From Thalassobaculum fulvum (GTDB taxonomy: Bacteria > Pseudomonadota > Alphaproteobacteria > Thalassobaculales > Thalassobaculaceae), in NCBI RefSeq assembly GCF_014652915.1, contig NZ_BMZS01000004.1, positions 434,001 to 498,000 of the forward strand: a DNA stretch of 64,000 bases. The letters run 5' to 3'. The notes beneath the pieces are model-generated. The model was not told the origin of the DNA. It worked only from the letters and a program-made list of their open reading frames with translations, and did not search any database. Numbering within the stretch: position 1 is the first letter of the stretch; each line of letters starts with the position of its first letter. Below, one piece after another: positions 51,784-60,639 of this stretch. Both the position numbers and the translations under genes were made by a program.

Positions 51784-53646
51784 ATGACCGGACGCCCGCC
51801 GCTCGACTTCCGCCGCAGCGCCGATCGCTTCGACGCCGACTGGTACCGGTCCGCCTATCCGGACCTGCCGGCCGGCGACGCCGACGCCGCCTTGGCGCAT
51901 TTCGTCGACATCGGCAGCCGCGAAGGCCGGCAGCCGAACCCGGACTTCGCCGCCGACTGGTACCTGCAGCGCTATCCGCGAGCGGCCGCGGCGGTGGCCG
52001 AAGGCCGGCTGACCGGCGCGTTCCACGACTACCTCCTGCGCCGGCGCCAGGGACTGCCCCGGCTCGCCGGACCACCGGCGGTCGCGGTCGGGGTGTCGCT
52101 GGCGGATGCCGGCCCGCACGATGCCGCGACCGTCCTGCGACTGGCCGCGCGGGCGCCGGGCTGGGGCTTCTGGCTGCTGGCCCCGCCCGGTACCCTGCCG
52201 GACGGCGCGGCCGGGCCGAACGTCGCGATCGTGTCGTCCCCGGAAGAGCTGCCGCCGCTCGACCTCTGGCTGCGGTTCGGCGACGGCCCCCTGCCTGCGC
52301 CCCCGGATGCCCCACCGGACCCTGCCGCTCTGTCGCTGCCGCTCGGCTCGCCGGTTCCCACACCGGACGGCCTGGACCGGACGCTCGAGACCCTGCGCCG
52401 CCGGCTGCTCGCCGTCCGACCGGTGGTCCCGGCCTGCCGGACCGACAGTGGCCCGATGCACATCGACGGCCGCCGGGTCGCGGCGCTGCGGCTGACCGTC
52501 CGACGCCACGGCGGCGACCCGCCCGGTGGCGGCCCGCTTGGTGGCGGAGTCGTGCTGCGGGACTCCGGCGGAATCGTCGCCGAGCTGCCGCCGGCCACGG
52601 ACGAGCCGCTCGCCGCGACCGTCGGCGTCCGCGGCCTTTGCGATCTCCGGATGACGGTCTCCCGCGGCCTGCGCGTCGATCTCGCGCCCGCCGACCCGCC
52701 GCCGGCTCGGCCGCTCGACCTGATCGTGACGGGCCACGGCGGCCAGGGCCGCCCGGCCTGGCAGCGGACCCTGGAATCGGTCGCCGAGGTCGCTCCCGCC
52801 GAAAGCCTATTGGTCGTCACCCCGCCCCGGCTGGCGCTGCCCGACGGGACGCGAACGTGCGGCTCGCTCGCCGACGCGCTGGCTGTCGCGCGCCGACCCG
52901 CCCTGGTGGTACCGGTCGGCGTCCGGCTGTTCCCGCAGGCCGTCGACGACGCCCTGGCCGGTCTCGCCCGGGGCGGACGATCGATCCTGTCGTTTCCGGC
53001 CATCCGCCATCCCGACGGCCACCTGGCGCCCTGGCCCCAGGGCGACCGGCCGGTCGACCCGGCACTGTTCGCCTCCTGGGAGCGCGGCTGCGTGATCCTG
53101 TTCTCGACGGGCGGCCGCCGCCGGGCGGCCGGGCTGGCGGCGCACGGCCGGGCCTGGCGCCCCGAACCGGCCCGCGGTGTCGCCTTCGCCGCCCTCCTGC
53201 CCGAGGCGTGGCCGTCCCGGCTCAAGGTCCGGCGCGACCGGGCTCCCGACTGGCTGCGGCTCGATGCCCGGCCCGACGGCGCGGTGCTGGGCCGGCTGCG
53301 CCTCAAAGGCCGTCGGCTGGCCGAGGGGGGGACACTGATCCTGACCGGTCGGACCGACGGTGCGCTGGCCGCCCCCTGCCGCGTGGTCGTGCGGCGGCCC
53401 GAGCGGCCTGGCGCCGGACCGCCCGACGTGATCGCGCGCCTCACCCTGCCGGCGTCCGGATCGTTCGCCTGGGCGATCGAATTGCCGGGCGGGCCGAAGG
53501 CGTCGGACACGATCGAGATCGTTCCGCAAGGCGGCTGGCAGACCGTTCAGGACAGCCCGGATCCCCGCCCGCGACTGTTCCAGCTGGGGTCCGTCGCCTA
53601 CCGCCCGCCGCCGATCAGGCCGAGCGCCAGCAGCCGGTCGCGATAG
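51784..53646 (+). CDS. Protein with N-terminal FD-WY-x-PDL repeats, function unknown
   Basis: The 620-residue protein opens with two modules, RFDADWYRSAYPDLPA...HFVDIGSREGRQPNP and DFAADWYLQRYPRA. They are related to those heading the 1010- and 790-residue transferases. The rest is Pro/Arg-rich with alternating strands (LDLIVTGHGGQGRP, LVVTPPRLALPDG, ALVVPVGVRLFP) that could be a degenerate nucleotide-sugar fold. No catalytic motif is identifiable. The Shine-Dalgarno sequence is weak. Its 3' end overlaps the convergent GT4 gene by 49 bases. Confidence 0.6.
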   Translation: MTGRPPLDFRRSADRFDADWYRSAYPDLPAGDADAALAHFVDIGSREGRQPNPDFAADWYLQRYPRAAAAVAEGRLTGAFHDYLLRRRQGLPRLAGPPAVAVGVSLADAGPHDAATVLRLAARAPGWGFWLLAPPGTLPDGAAGPNVAIVSSPEELPPLDLWLRFGDGPLPAPPDAPPDPAALSLPLGSPVPTPDGLDRTLETLRRRLLAVRPVVPACRTDSGPMHIDGRRVAALRLTVRRHGGDPPGGGPLGGGVVLRDSGGIVAELPPATDEPLAATVGVRGLCDLRMTVSRGLRVDLAPADPPPARPLDLIVTGHGGQGRPAWQRTLESVAEVAPAESLLVVTPPRLALPDGTRTCGSLADALAVARRPALVVPVGVRLFPQAVDDALAGLARGGRSILSFPAIRHPDGHLAPWPQGDRPVDPALFASWERGCVILFSTGGRRRAAGLAAHGRAWRPEPARGVAFAALLPEAWPSRLKVRRDRAPDWLRLDARPDGAVLGRLRLKGRRLAEGGTLILTGRTDGALAAPCRVVVRRPERPGAGPPDVIARLTLPASGSFAWAIELPGGPKASDTIEIVPQGGWQTVQDSPDPRPRLFQLGSVAYRPPPIRPSASSRSR

Positions 53647-55586
53647 CGGGCGCCGGCGGCGGCCGGCGAGAAGGTGCGCTCGGCGTGCCGGCGGCCGGCC
53701 TCGGCGATCCGGCGCGTGCCCTCGGCATCCTCGTAGACCCGGCGCATCCGGGCGGCGGCATGGTCGACGCTCGGCTCGGCCCAGCGCTGGCCCTCGCCGC
53801 CCGGATACTGGCCGGGCCGGACGGCGGTCAGCCGGTAGTCCACCGGGAAACCGGTCTCCCCGGTCACGAAGTCGGCGCTGCCGGACCAGCCGGTGGCGAT
53901 CACCGGCCGCCCCAGCAGCATGGCCTCCGCCAGCCCGCGCCCGAAGCCCTCGCTGCGATGCAGCGACACGAAGGCGTCGGTGCATCCCATCAGCCCGATG
54001 ATCTCGCCCCGCGCCATGGTGCGGTCGATCAGCATGATCCGCGGATCGTCCTCACTCGCCCCGGCCAACTTGCGCCAGGCCGCCGAGCGGCGGTCGGCCC
54101 GCATGGTCTTGACCACCAGCCCGACCGGCTCGTCGCGCGAAGGGAACGCCCGCCGGAACGCCTCGATGCAGGCCCAGGGGTTCTTGCGATGCGGATAGGA
54201 CAGGAAATCGAAGCTGAAATGGAACAGGAACGCGTTCTCCGGCAGCCCGAAATCGGCCCGCCGCCAGCGCCGGTGGTCGGGCGGCAGCTCGACCGCCGGC
54301 GGCATCACCACGACCGGCACCGGCGCGTGCCCGGCATAGGCGTCGTGGGTGTACCGGCTGATCGTCCAGATCTCGTCGACGAGGTCGTAGGCGCCTTCCC
54401 AGCGCCGCGGCCAGACCGGCAGCTCCCACGGCCAGTGACCGATCAGGTAACGACCACGCAGTTCCTCGACCCCGCGGGTGGCGGCGACACGGACGGTCTC
54501 GACCCCGGTCATGGCGAACACCACCGCCCGGTGACGCGGCCGGTCCGCCAGCAGGTCGTCGAGGCGCCGGTCCTCCTGACGGACCGACGGGTCGGGCCGG
54601 ACGTCGATCGCCGCCCGCGCGACGCCGACCTCGGCGAGCGCCCGGGCCAGCATCCGCACGTCCTCGCCGATCCCGAGCTCGCCCCGGGCGTAGCCGACCA
54701 GGTCGACGCCCTCCTGCGGCTCCGCCGGCGCGGAGACCGGCGCGCAACGGCCGCCACCGGCGAACCGGGCCTCGCCACGGGCCCGCCACCACTCGACATA
54801 CCCGGCCACGCCGTCCGGGCGGGACAGGTCGAAGCGGTCGCGCAGCTCCGGGTCGGCCCCCCAGCTCTCCGCCATCAGGTTCGACAGCCCGGTCTCCGGC
54901 GCCTCGTGCCACGGGGCGTGCAGCCAGTCGCTCTGCTCCGGCGACAGCAGCCACGCCAGATCCTGTTCGTGCATGCCGACGGTCAGGTACCAGCGTGCGA
55001 ACCGGCACCGGGCATCGGCCTGCCGCAGATCGAAGCTGGCCTGCAGGTCCGGACGCACCCGCCAGAGATGCGCCATCAGCCGGGTGATGGCCGGCGTGCC
55101 CGGACGGTCGGCGGGCAGCATCGGCCGGTTCAGGTCGTCGCGTGTGGCCGGCCCGACCATCTCGTCCAGCTTCAGCTCGCGCGCACCGTGCAGCGCGAAC
55201 CACCACACGAAGTCCTCGGCAGCGTCGGGCAAGGGGAACGCTTCCCGGACGTCCTCGCGCGCCCGCCAGGCCAGCCGCATCAGCCCGGTGACCGGCGTCG
55301 GCTCGTCGATCGGGCACTCCGGGTCCGGCTGGTTCAGCCCCGGGAAGTGGCCGACCCTGGCGAGCTCGGAGACCGCCCGGTAGTCGCCCCGCCCCTCCGT
55401 CAGGCACCAGGTCACGAAGCCGGCGCGCCCCTCCGGGTCGTCGAGGTCGAAGCGTCTCGCCAGGTCCGGACGCTGCTCGTAGATCGCCAGCAGCAGCCTC
55501 GGCACCGCGATCGGAAAACCGGCGGAGCCCGGCAGGGCCGGCGCGCCGGCGAGCCTCAGCTTGTCGGCGATCCGGGCCCGACTCAT
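53598..55586 (-). CDS. GT4-family glycosyltransferase with four N-terminal RPDL...FD repeats
   Basis: The 662-residue protein has four modules at about 34-67, 102-136, 171-206 and 240-273. They share (R/E)-(P/E)-(D/L)-(L/R)-x-x-x-F-(D/P)-L and a W-x4-G-x-x-(E/D) end. A GT4 domain starting VDLVGYARGELGIGEDVR follows. It has VVMPPAVELP, FHFSFDFLSYPHRKNP, VVKTMR and HRSEGFGRGLAEAMLLGRPV, whose Glu-x7-Glu-like acidic pair is the donor site. The ATG overlaps the upstream gene's stop (ATGA). The same repeat stands alone in the protein at 29189. Confidence 0.88.
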   Translation of the reverse strand: MSRARIADKLRLAGAPALPGSAGFPIAVPRLLLAIYEQRPDLARRFDLDDPEGRAGFVTWCLTEGRGDYRAVSELARVGHFPGLNQPDPECPIDEPTPVTGLMRLAWRAREDVREAFPLPDAAEDFVWWFALHGARELKLDEMVGPATRDDLNRPMLPADRPGTPAITRLMAHLWRVRPDLQASFDLRQADARCRFARWYLTVGMHEQDLAWLLSPEQSDWLHAPWHEAPETGLSNLMAESWGADPELRDRFDLSRPDGVAGYVEWWRARGEARFAGGGRCAPVSAPAEPQEGVDLVGYARGELGIGEDVRMLARALAEVGVARAAIDVRPDPSVRQEDRRLDDLLADRPRHRAVVFAMTGVETVRVAATRGVEELRGRYLIGHWPWELPVWPRRWEGAYDLVDEIWTISRYTHDAYAGHAPVPVVVMPPAVELPPDHRRWRRADFGLPENAFLFHFSFDFLSYPHRKNPWACIEAFRRAFPSRDEPVGLVVKTMRADRRSAAWRKLAGASEDDPRIMLIDRTMARGEIIGLMGCTDAFVSLHRSEGFGRGLAEAMLLGRPVIATGWSGSADFVTGETGFPVDYRLTAVRPGQYPGGEGQRWAEPSVDHAAARMRRVYEDAEGTRRIAEAGRRHAERTFSPAAAGARYRDRLLALGLIGGGR

Positions 55587-57781
55587 GCCAGCCGTTCGAT
55601 CTCGGGAATCAGGCTGGCCGGCACGCCCCAGCGGGCCTCGGCATCGGCCATCAGCGTCTCGATCGCGGCCCCCCAGAGCCGCTGCTGGCGCCAGCGGTTG
55701 ACCATGGTCGCCACGCTCTTGCCATGGGCGTCGTGGCGCTCGATCGACTGCCGCTCGACGTGATAGAGGGCGGCCGCCGGCTCGTACCAGCATCCGAGAC
55801 CGGCCTCGCGCAGCCGCAGCGAGAAGTCGGAATCCTCGAAGTCTCCGATCACGAAGTTCTCGTCGAAGCCGCCGAGCCGGTCGTACACCGACCGCCGGAC
55901 CGCCAGGCAGGCCCCGGTCAGCGCCGGTACTTCGCGCGCCCGGTTGGCGTCCGGGTGGCTGCGCGGAAAGCCCTTGGCGATGTGGCGGTTGAACCAGCAG
56001 CCGTCGGACGACCGGTCGAAGTACAGGCCGGCAAACTGCAGCGAGTCGTCGAAATACAGCAGCTGCGCCCCGGACGCCCCGATGCCCGGCCGCTCGAGGG
56101 CCGCCAGCAGCGGGTCGAGCCAGCCCGGCGCGTCCGGGACCACGTCGGAGTTCAGCAGCACCAGGTCGCGGCCGCGCGCCACCCGCGCGCCGGTGTTGAC
56201 GGCGGCCGCGAAGCCGAGATTGGCGACATGCACGACCATCGTGGTCGGCCGGCCGTAGATCAGCTGCTCGCCACGCAGGCGCCCCTCCAGGAACTCGGCC
56301 TGCTCGGGCGAATCCAGGACGTAGATCACCTCGACGTCGGCCAGTTGCGGGTCGCGCGCGAAGGCCGCCTGCTGGAAACCGATGAAGTTGAGGTTGCGGT
56401 ACAGCGGCACGATCACCGAGGCGCGCGGCTCCGCCACCGGTCGGCCGACCCGGACCTGCGCCCGGACCCGTGCGGCGGTCGGGTAGCGCGCCATGTGGGC
56501 CGCATGCAACCGCTCCACCGCCGGAGCCACCGCCTGGGTTATCGCCCCGTCGATCTCGGCCGAAGCCGGCAGGCTGACCAGGATCCAATCGCGGGCGCGC
56601 CGCGGATCCGGATCGGCCGCCGGTGCCGTGGCCTCCAGGCGGGCACCGCTCTTCAGGACGACATCGACGCTCCACGGACCGTCGGCCCCGCCCTCGGCAT
56701 AGGCGACGAAACCGGCGCGCTCGGGCACCGGCAGGCCGGCGTCCCGCCAGCGCCCGGACGCCTCGGCGTTCACCACCGGCCAGAGGGTCGGCAACGCGAT
56801 CCGCCTGCCGGTCGCGTCGACCGCCTCGATCCGGTCCACCCGGCCGGTCGGATCGACCAGCCAGCCGCGCACCAGGACGCCGCCGCCGGGCACCGGCACG
56901 ACTCCGTCGATCCCGTAGCGGAACATCTTGACCGGCTGCCCGTCCGGCCCTCGGCTTCCGCCACCGAAAAGCACCCGGCAGTCTTCGATCAGCGCGCTTG
57001 CGGAAGCCGATGCCCCGGCCGACGCCGTCGCCCAACGCTCGAGCGCCTGGACGAACCGCGACCCGGCTTCCGGCTTCATCCCTTCGAGGTAGCGGAACAG
57101 CACGTCGCTCGGGCGCGGTCGCTGCTCGTCGAGCCGCAGTTGCCAGATCGCGGCGCCGGCGAACCCGACGAGCCGGTCCGCTCCCTCGGGCCCGGTCCCC
57201 ACGGCCTGGAGGATCCAGTACTGCCCGCTCTCCGCCCCGTCGATCGGACCCGGTTCGCGCCGCACCCCGTCGGGACCGACCCGGTGCGCGGCGCCGAGCG
57301 CCGGAAGGTCCCGGGCGGTCAGGCGCAGCAGGGTATGGCCGTCGCCGAGCGCGATCGCCGCCCGGGTCCCGACCCGGACCGCCTCGACGGCGTCCAGAAC
57401 GTTCCGGCAGGCCGCCGAGAGCGCCGGCCCGTTGCGGCGCAGATGCGCCGGAACCGTCTCCAGCAGATGGCGAAGCAACGCCGCCCGGGCGCCCGGCACC
57501 AGCCGCGGCACCAGTTCGTCGATCGGCCGCTCGTCGCCGAGGGCCGCGCGATGCGGCGTGCCGGCGGCGTCCGCGACGGTCAGTTCCTGGCCGCCGGCCG
57601 GCCGTCGCATCAGCAAGGCGACGCCACTGCCGGGCGCCTCGATCCGACCGGCGCCGAACAGGACGTAGGGGGCTGGCAGGGGTCGGTCGTCGACACGCAG
57701 CGCGACCTGCGAGACCCGGGTGGCCGCCGGAAGATCCGCGAACCAGGCTAGGACCACGTCGTCCGCGACGGCGAAGATCAT
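55583..57781 (-). CDS. GT2-family glycosyltransferase with long unassigned N-terminal region
   Basis: The 732-residue protein carries its GT2 domain at about 455-690: ASVIVPLYRNLNFIGFQQ, ADVEVIYVLDSPEQ, LGFAAAVNTGARVARG, LLNSDVVPDAP (metal site) and ALTGACLAVRRSVYDRLGG. ENFVIGDFEDSDFSLRLREA ends it. This is the rhamnosyltransferase-like branch. The first 450 residues include a sandwich-like segment but no named domain. The ATG at 57781 is preferred to nearby TTG and GTG codons, but the Shine-Dalgarno sequence is weak. It is coupled to the GT4 gene downstream. Confidence 0.82.
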   Translation of the reverse strand: MIFAVADDVVLAWFADLPAATRVSQVALRVDDRPLPAPYVLFGAGRIEAPGSGVALLMRRPAGGQELTVADAAGTPHRAALGDERPIDELVPRLVPGARAALLRHLLETVPAHLRRNGPALSAACRNVLDAVEAVRVGTRAAIALGDGHTLLRLTARDLPALGAAHRVGPDGVRREPGPIDGAESGQYWILQAVGTGPEGADRLVGFAGAAIWQLRLDEQRPRPSDVLFRYLEGMKPEAGSRFVQALERWATASAGASASASALIEDCRVLFGGGSRGPDGQPVKMFRYGIDGVVPVPGGGVLVRGWLVDPTGRVDRIEAVDATGRRIALPTLWPVVNAEASGRWRDAGLPVPERAGFVAYAEGGADGPWSVDVVLKSGARLEATAPAADPDPRRARDWILVSLPASAEIDGAITQAVAPAVERLHAAHMARYPTAARVRAQVRVGRPVAEPRASVIVPLYRNLNFIGFQQAAFARDPQLADVEVIYVLDSPEQAEFLEGRLRGEQLIYGRPTTMVVHVANLGFAAAVNTGARVARGRDLVLLNSDVVPDAPGWLDPLLAALERPGIGASGAQLLYFDDSLQFAGLYFDRSSDGCWFNRHIAKGFPRSHPDANRAREVPALTGACLAVRRSVYDRLGGFDENFVIGDFEDSDFSLRLREAGLGCWYEPAAALYHVERQSIERHDAHGKSVATMVNRWRQQRLWGAAIETLMADAEARWGVPASLIPEIERLA

Positions 57782-57875
57782 GCGGGACACCAATACTGTC
57801 TAAAGGCTCGCCCGGGCACGGCCGGGACCGCGGCATGCTCGCGGCACAGGATAGCAACTGCCCCGAAACGCGCGA

Positions 57876-57899
57876 ACCCCGGCCGTTGCCGGCCGGGGT
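57876..57899 (-). terminator. Strong hairpin after the RTX gene
   Basis: ACCCCGGCCG and CGGCCGGGGT pair as a perfect 10-bp stem with loop TTGC, 27 bases after the RTX stop codon. Only a broken T-run (TTCGCGCGTTT) follows on the minus strand, but position and stem strength support termination. Confidence 0.65.
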
Positions 57900-57926
57900 C
57901 CGTCGAATTCGGCAGTCCCGGGTGGA

Positions 57927-58874
57927 TCAGACGATCTGCACCCAGCTGCTGATGTTGGCCTTCAGGTTGGCCTCGGTCACGCCGGTCAGCGTGATGGTCT
58001 GGCTACCGAGCGTGATCACCGCGTTGCCGCTGCTGTCGCTGGAGATCAGGCTCACCAGGTCGCTCGGCGAGGTGATGCTGAGGCCGTTGATGTTCTGGGC
58101 GATCTGCAGCACGTCGGAGCCGCCCGAGAAGTCGGCCACGACGTCGTTGCCGCCGTTGCTGCCGAACACGAAGGTGTCGCTGCCGCTGTTGCCGAACAGC
58201 GTGTCGTCGCCGCGGTTGCCGTGCAGGACGTCCTCGTTCTGGCCGCCGTACAGCACGTCGTTGCCCTGGCCGCCGTACAGCGTGTCGTTCTGCTGGTTGC
58301 CGTAGACCACATCGTTGCCGGTGTTGCCGTACGCTACGTCGGAGTCGCGACCGCCGTAGTTCACGTCGTTGTCGGCGCCGCCGGTGATGGTGTCGTTGCC
58401 GATGCCGCCATAGAAGGTGTCGTTGCCGGCGTCGGAGCCGATCGCGTCGTCGCCCTGGTTACCGTACAGCACGTCGACGCCCTCGCCGCCGTACACGATA
58501 TCGTTGCCGGCGCCGCCCCGGATCTGGTCGTCGCCCAGGCCGCCGGTCACGCTGTCGCTGCCGTCGCCGCCCAGCACGCTGTCGTTGCCGCCGCCGCCGA
58601 CCAGCGACGCGTTACCCGAACCGGAGACGATGACTGTCTTGCCGACCGTGCCGGACAGCTGGACCGTCGTGGTCTGGCCGGAGGTCAGCTGGATGTTCGA
58701 GATCGGCGTCGTGTCGCTCACCGTCGTGGTGCCGCCGATGGTCGGCGTCACCGTCGTGATCGACGTCTCGGTGATCCCGAGAGTGTCGAGGAACGAAGAG
58801 ATCTGCGCCCCCTGGGACGCCGAGACAACTGTGTTGCTGCCGGAGTCGAAAAGTCCACCCGCTACCGTCGCCAC
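57927..58874 (-). CDS. RTX-repeat calcium-binding secreted protein
   Basis: The 315-residue protein lacks cysteine and a cleavable signal peptide. A Thr/Ser-rich N-terminal region (1-90) precedes about 16 nonapeptides of the GGxGNDxhYG type (93-240) that form a calcium-binding beta roll. A C-terminal segment ends ANISSWVQIV, suitable as an uncleaved type I secretion signal. It starts at GTG with TTAGGAGGG upstream. It is the natural candidate substrate of the ABC/MFP pair at 39.6-42.7 kb. It is much smaller than S-layer proteins such as RsaA, so S-layer, adhesin or glycan-binding roles all remain open. Confidence 0.9.
   Translation of the reverse strand: MATVAGGLFDSGSNTVVSASQGAQISSFLDTLGITETSITTVTPTIGGTTTVSDTTPISNIQLTSGQTTTVQLSGTVGKTVIVSGSGNASLVGGGGNDSVLGGDGSDSVTGGLGDDQIRGGAGNDIVYGGEGVDVLYGNQGDDAIGSDAGNDTFYGGIGNDTITGGADNDVNYGGRDSDVAYGNTGNDVVYGNQQNDTLYGGQGNDVLYGGQNEDVLHGNRGDDTLFGNSGSDTFVFGSNGGNDVVADFSGGSDVLQIAQNINGLSITSPSDLVSLISSDSSGNAVITLGSQTITLTGVTEANLKANISSWVQIV
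58155..58598 (-). repeat. RTX nonapeptide-coding tandem repeat array
   Basis: About sixteen degenerate 27-bp units encode the GG-x-G-(N/D)-D-x-hydrophobic-x pattern, with Tyr-Gly-Gly/Asn endings common in the middle units. The units are diverged at DNA level, so recent expansion is not evident. Confidence 0.85.
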
Positions 58875-59190
58875 GACCCGCCCTCCTAAGGTAACCGAAA
58901 GTAATATGCCCCACTGGCCGTCGTGCTAACGCACTCGTCGTTCTGACGGCACCCTCTTAGTTCCTGCGACAATATATCTCCGATCTCGTAAGCGCCGCCA
59001 ACCAAAAAATTCGGCTGGAACAAGGCAGTTGGGGGAACCACCACGGCGCCGAGGCCGGCATTTTCGGGCCACGTCCCGCAGGAATCCGCGGGACGTGGCC
59101 CCGTTTCAGGGCACCGGCAGATCCCGTTCGGTGTTTTCTGAAAATTTGATTCTCTTTCGGCACACCCCTTCTTGAAGCGCGCGGATGCGG
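58875..59190. other. Intergenic region upstream of the RTX gene
   Basis: This 316-base, relatively AT-rich gap should hold the RTX promoter. A weak minus-strand candidate is TTGGCG (58996-59001) with TATATT (58971-58976) at 19-base spacing. A small GTGC-TAAC-GCAC hairpin (58923-58934) lies in the presumed leader. The half nearer the amidohydrolase holds a long inverted repeat. No gene is seen. Confidence 0.45.
59066..59101 (-). terminator. Long perfect inverted repeat, likely terminator of the amidohydrolase gene
   Basis: GGGCCACGTCCCGC and GCGGGACGTGGCCC form perfect 14-bp arms with an 8-base loop. It sits about 90 bases beyond the amidohydrolase stop on the minus strand. No T-run follows, so it could also serve as an mRNA-stabilising hairpin or a protein site. 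Confidence 0.5.
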
Positions 59191-60639
59191 TCACTCGCGG
59201 AACTCCGGACCGGCCCGGACCGTGCGCCAGAATCCGTCCGACGTCTCCAGCAACGCCCGGAATCCGGTGCGGTCGAGCATCAGCTCGGTCTCGCGCTGGG
59301 CGGCGTCCAGCACCGAATCCGTGTCGACCCTGATCGGCCGGCGAGCTTCCAGCACCACCTCGCCGTCGACGATGACGGTGTGCACGTCGTTGCCGTTGGC
59401 GAAATAGACCACCCGGAACACCGGCATGTTGGCCGGATACAGGTGCGGGCGGCGCAGGTCGAGCAGCACGACGTCGGCCTTCTTGCCGGGTTCGAGCGAG
59501 CCGATCTCGGCCTCCAGCCCGAGTGCCCGGGCGGCGTCGATCGTGACCATCTCCAGCGCCTTGCCGGGTGGCAGCCAGCTCGGGTCGCGGTGGAAGGTCC
59601 GGTGATAGTGCATCCCCTGCTGCACGTGCCGGAACAGATCCCCCGACCGGTCGGGGGCGGTGGCGTCGGAGCCGAAGCACACCGTCACCCCGGCCTCCAG
59701 CAGCTCGGTCACCGGGCAGCGCGCCATGATGGCGGCGACCGCGCTCGGGTTGCTGACGATCCGGGTATCGGTCTCGGCGCAGATCGCGATCTCCTCGTCG
59801 GTCAGCCCGGTGGCGTGCGACAGCAGCGCATCGGGACCCAGCAGGCCGAGTTCGTGGGCGATCTTCACGCTGCCGGTGGTGTGGCCGTCCTGGGTGAATA
59901 GCAGCCCGCGATCGCGCGACAACGCCCGCACCTCCCGGGCCTGTGCGCGGGCGGCATCGAGGTCGGCGGCGCCGAGCCCGCTCACATGTTCGTCGCGCAG
60001 GGTCGGGGTGATCAGGGCAATGCGGATCCGGTTCCCGTGGCTGCCGTGCCAGCGGTCGATCAGCCGGCGGCAGGTCGTCATCTGGTCCTCGAAGCCGACC
60101 AGCCGCTCGGTACCGCGTTCCGGATCGGCGTAGCGGCGCGGATGCGGCGGCCGGGTCGGGCCGACCGCGACCACCGAGCGGGTGCCGACCGCCACGACGC
60201 CGGCGCAATGGGCGTCGCCGTAGGCCGGGTCGTCGGTCCGCAGGATGGTGTCGCCGCCGCCCAGCAGCGAGACCCCGGTGGTGACCCCGAAGGTCAGGCG
60301 CTCGAGCGCCGCCAGCTCGGCCTCGGCCCGCCAGAACGCCTCGGTCGAGGCGACCGTGTAGGCGGTCTCGCAGGCCTGATACCACAGGTCGCCGCGGCCG
60401 CCGCCCAGGGTCTTGATCAGGCCGTGGCCGGCATGGGCATGGCCGTCGATCAGCCCGGGCAGCACGGCCTTGCCGCGGGCGTCGATCACCCGCGGCGCCG
60501 GGTGCGCCGCCGCCACTTCGGCGGTCGGGCCGACGGCGGCGATCCGGTCGCCGGCGATCGCCACCGCGCCGTCCTCGATCACGCGACGCTCCGGGTCGAC
60601 GGTCACGACGACGCCGTTGACGATCAGGATGTCGGCCAT
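59191..60639 (-). CDS. Amidohydrolase-superfamily deaminase/hydrolase (Atz/Trz-like)
   Basis: The 482-residue protein is a metal-dependent amidohydrolase of subtype III. The HxH is in LPGLIDGHAHAGHG. A metal His lies in QDGHTTGSVK, with LLSHATGLTDEEI, and the catalytic Asp is in CFGSDATAPDRSGD. The C-terminal GSLEPGKKADVVLLDL is the family closing motif. Relatives deaminate or dechlorinate heterocycles (8-oxoguanine, guanine, triazines). It faces an operon of DAO-type flavoproteins, so a shared catabolic pathway for a nitrogen compound is likely. GGAGCG precedes the ATG. Confidence 0.9.
   Translation of the reverse strand: MADILIVNGVVVTVDPERRVIEDGAVAIAGDRIAAVGPTAEVAAAHPAPRVIDARGKAVLPGLIDGHAHAGHGLIKTLGGGRGDLWYQACETAYTVASTEAFWRAEAELAALERLTFGVTTGVSLLGGGDTILRTDDPAYGDAHCAGVVAVGTRSVVAVGPTRPPHPRRYADPERGTERLVGFEDQMTTCRRLIDRWHGSHGNRIRIALITPTLRDEHVSGLGAADLDAARAQAREVRALSRDRGLLFTQDGHTTGSVKIAHELGLLGPDALLSHATGLTDEEIAICAETDTRIVSNPSAVAAIMARCPVTELLEAGVTVCFGSDATAPDRSGDLFRHVQQGMHYHRTFHRDPSWLPPGKALEMVTIDAARALGLEAEIGSLEPGKKADVVLLDLRRPHLYPANMPVFRVVYFANGNDVHTVIVDGEVVLEARRPIRVDTDSVLDAAQRETELMLDRTGFRALLETSDGFWRTVRAGPEFRE

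Noticed and set aside
51519-55763. Plus-strand open frame of 1414 codons
   Set aside because: It runs out of frame through the transketolase end and the 620-residue gene and antisense through a GT4 gene. It is Arg/Pro-rich with no domain.
55587-57857. Upstream extension of the GT4 frame to 1419 codons
   Set aside because: It would overlap the whole GT2 gene in another frame. The ATGA overlap at 55583-55586 gives a natural start.
58155-58598. CRISPR-like array
   Set aside because: The periodic DNA is the coding sequence of RTX nonapeptides, with no constant repeat and no spacers. No cas gene is present.
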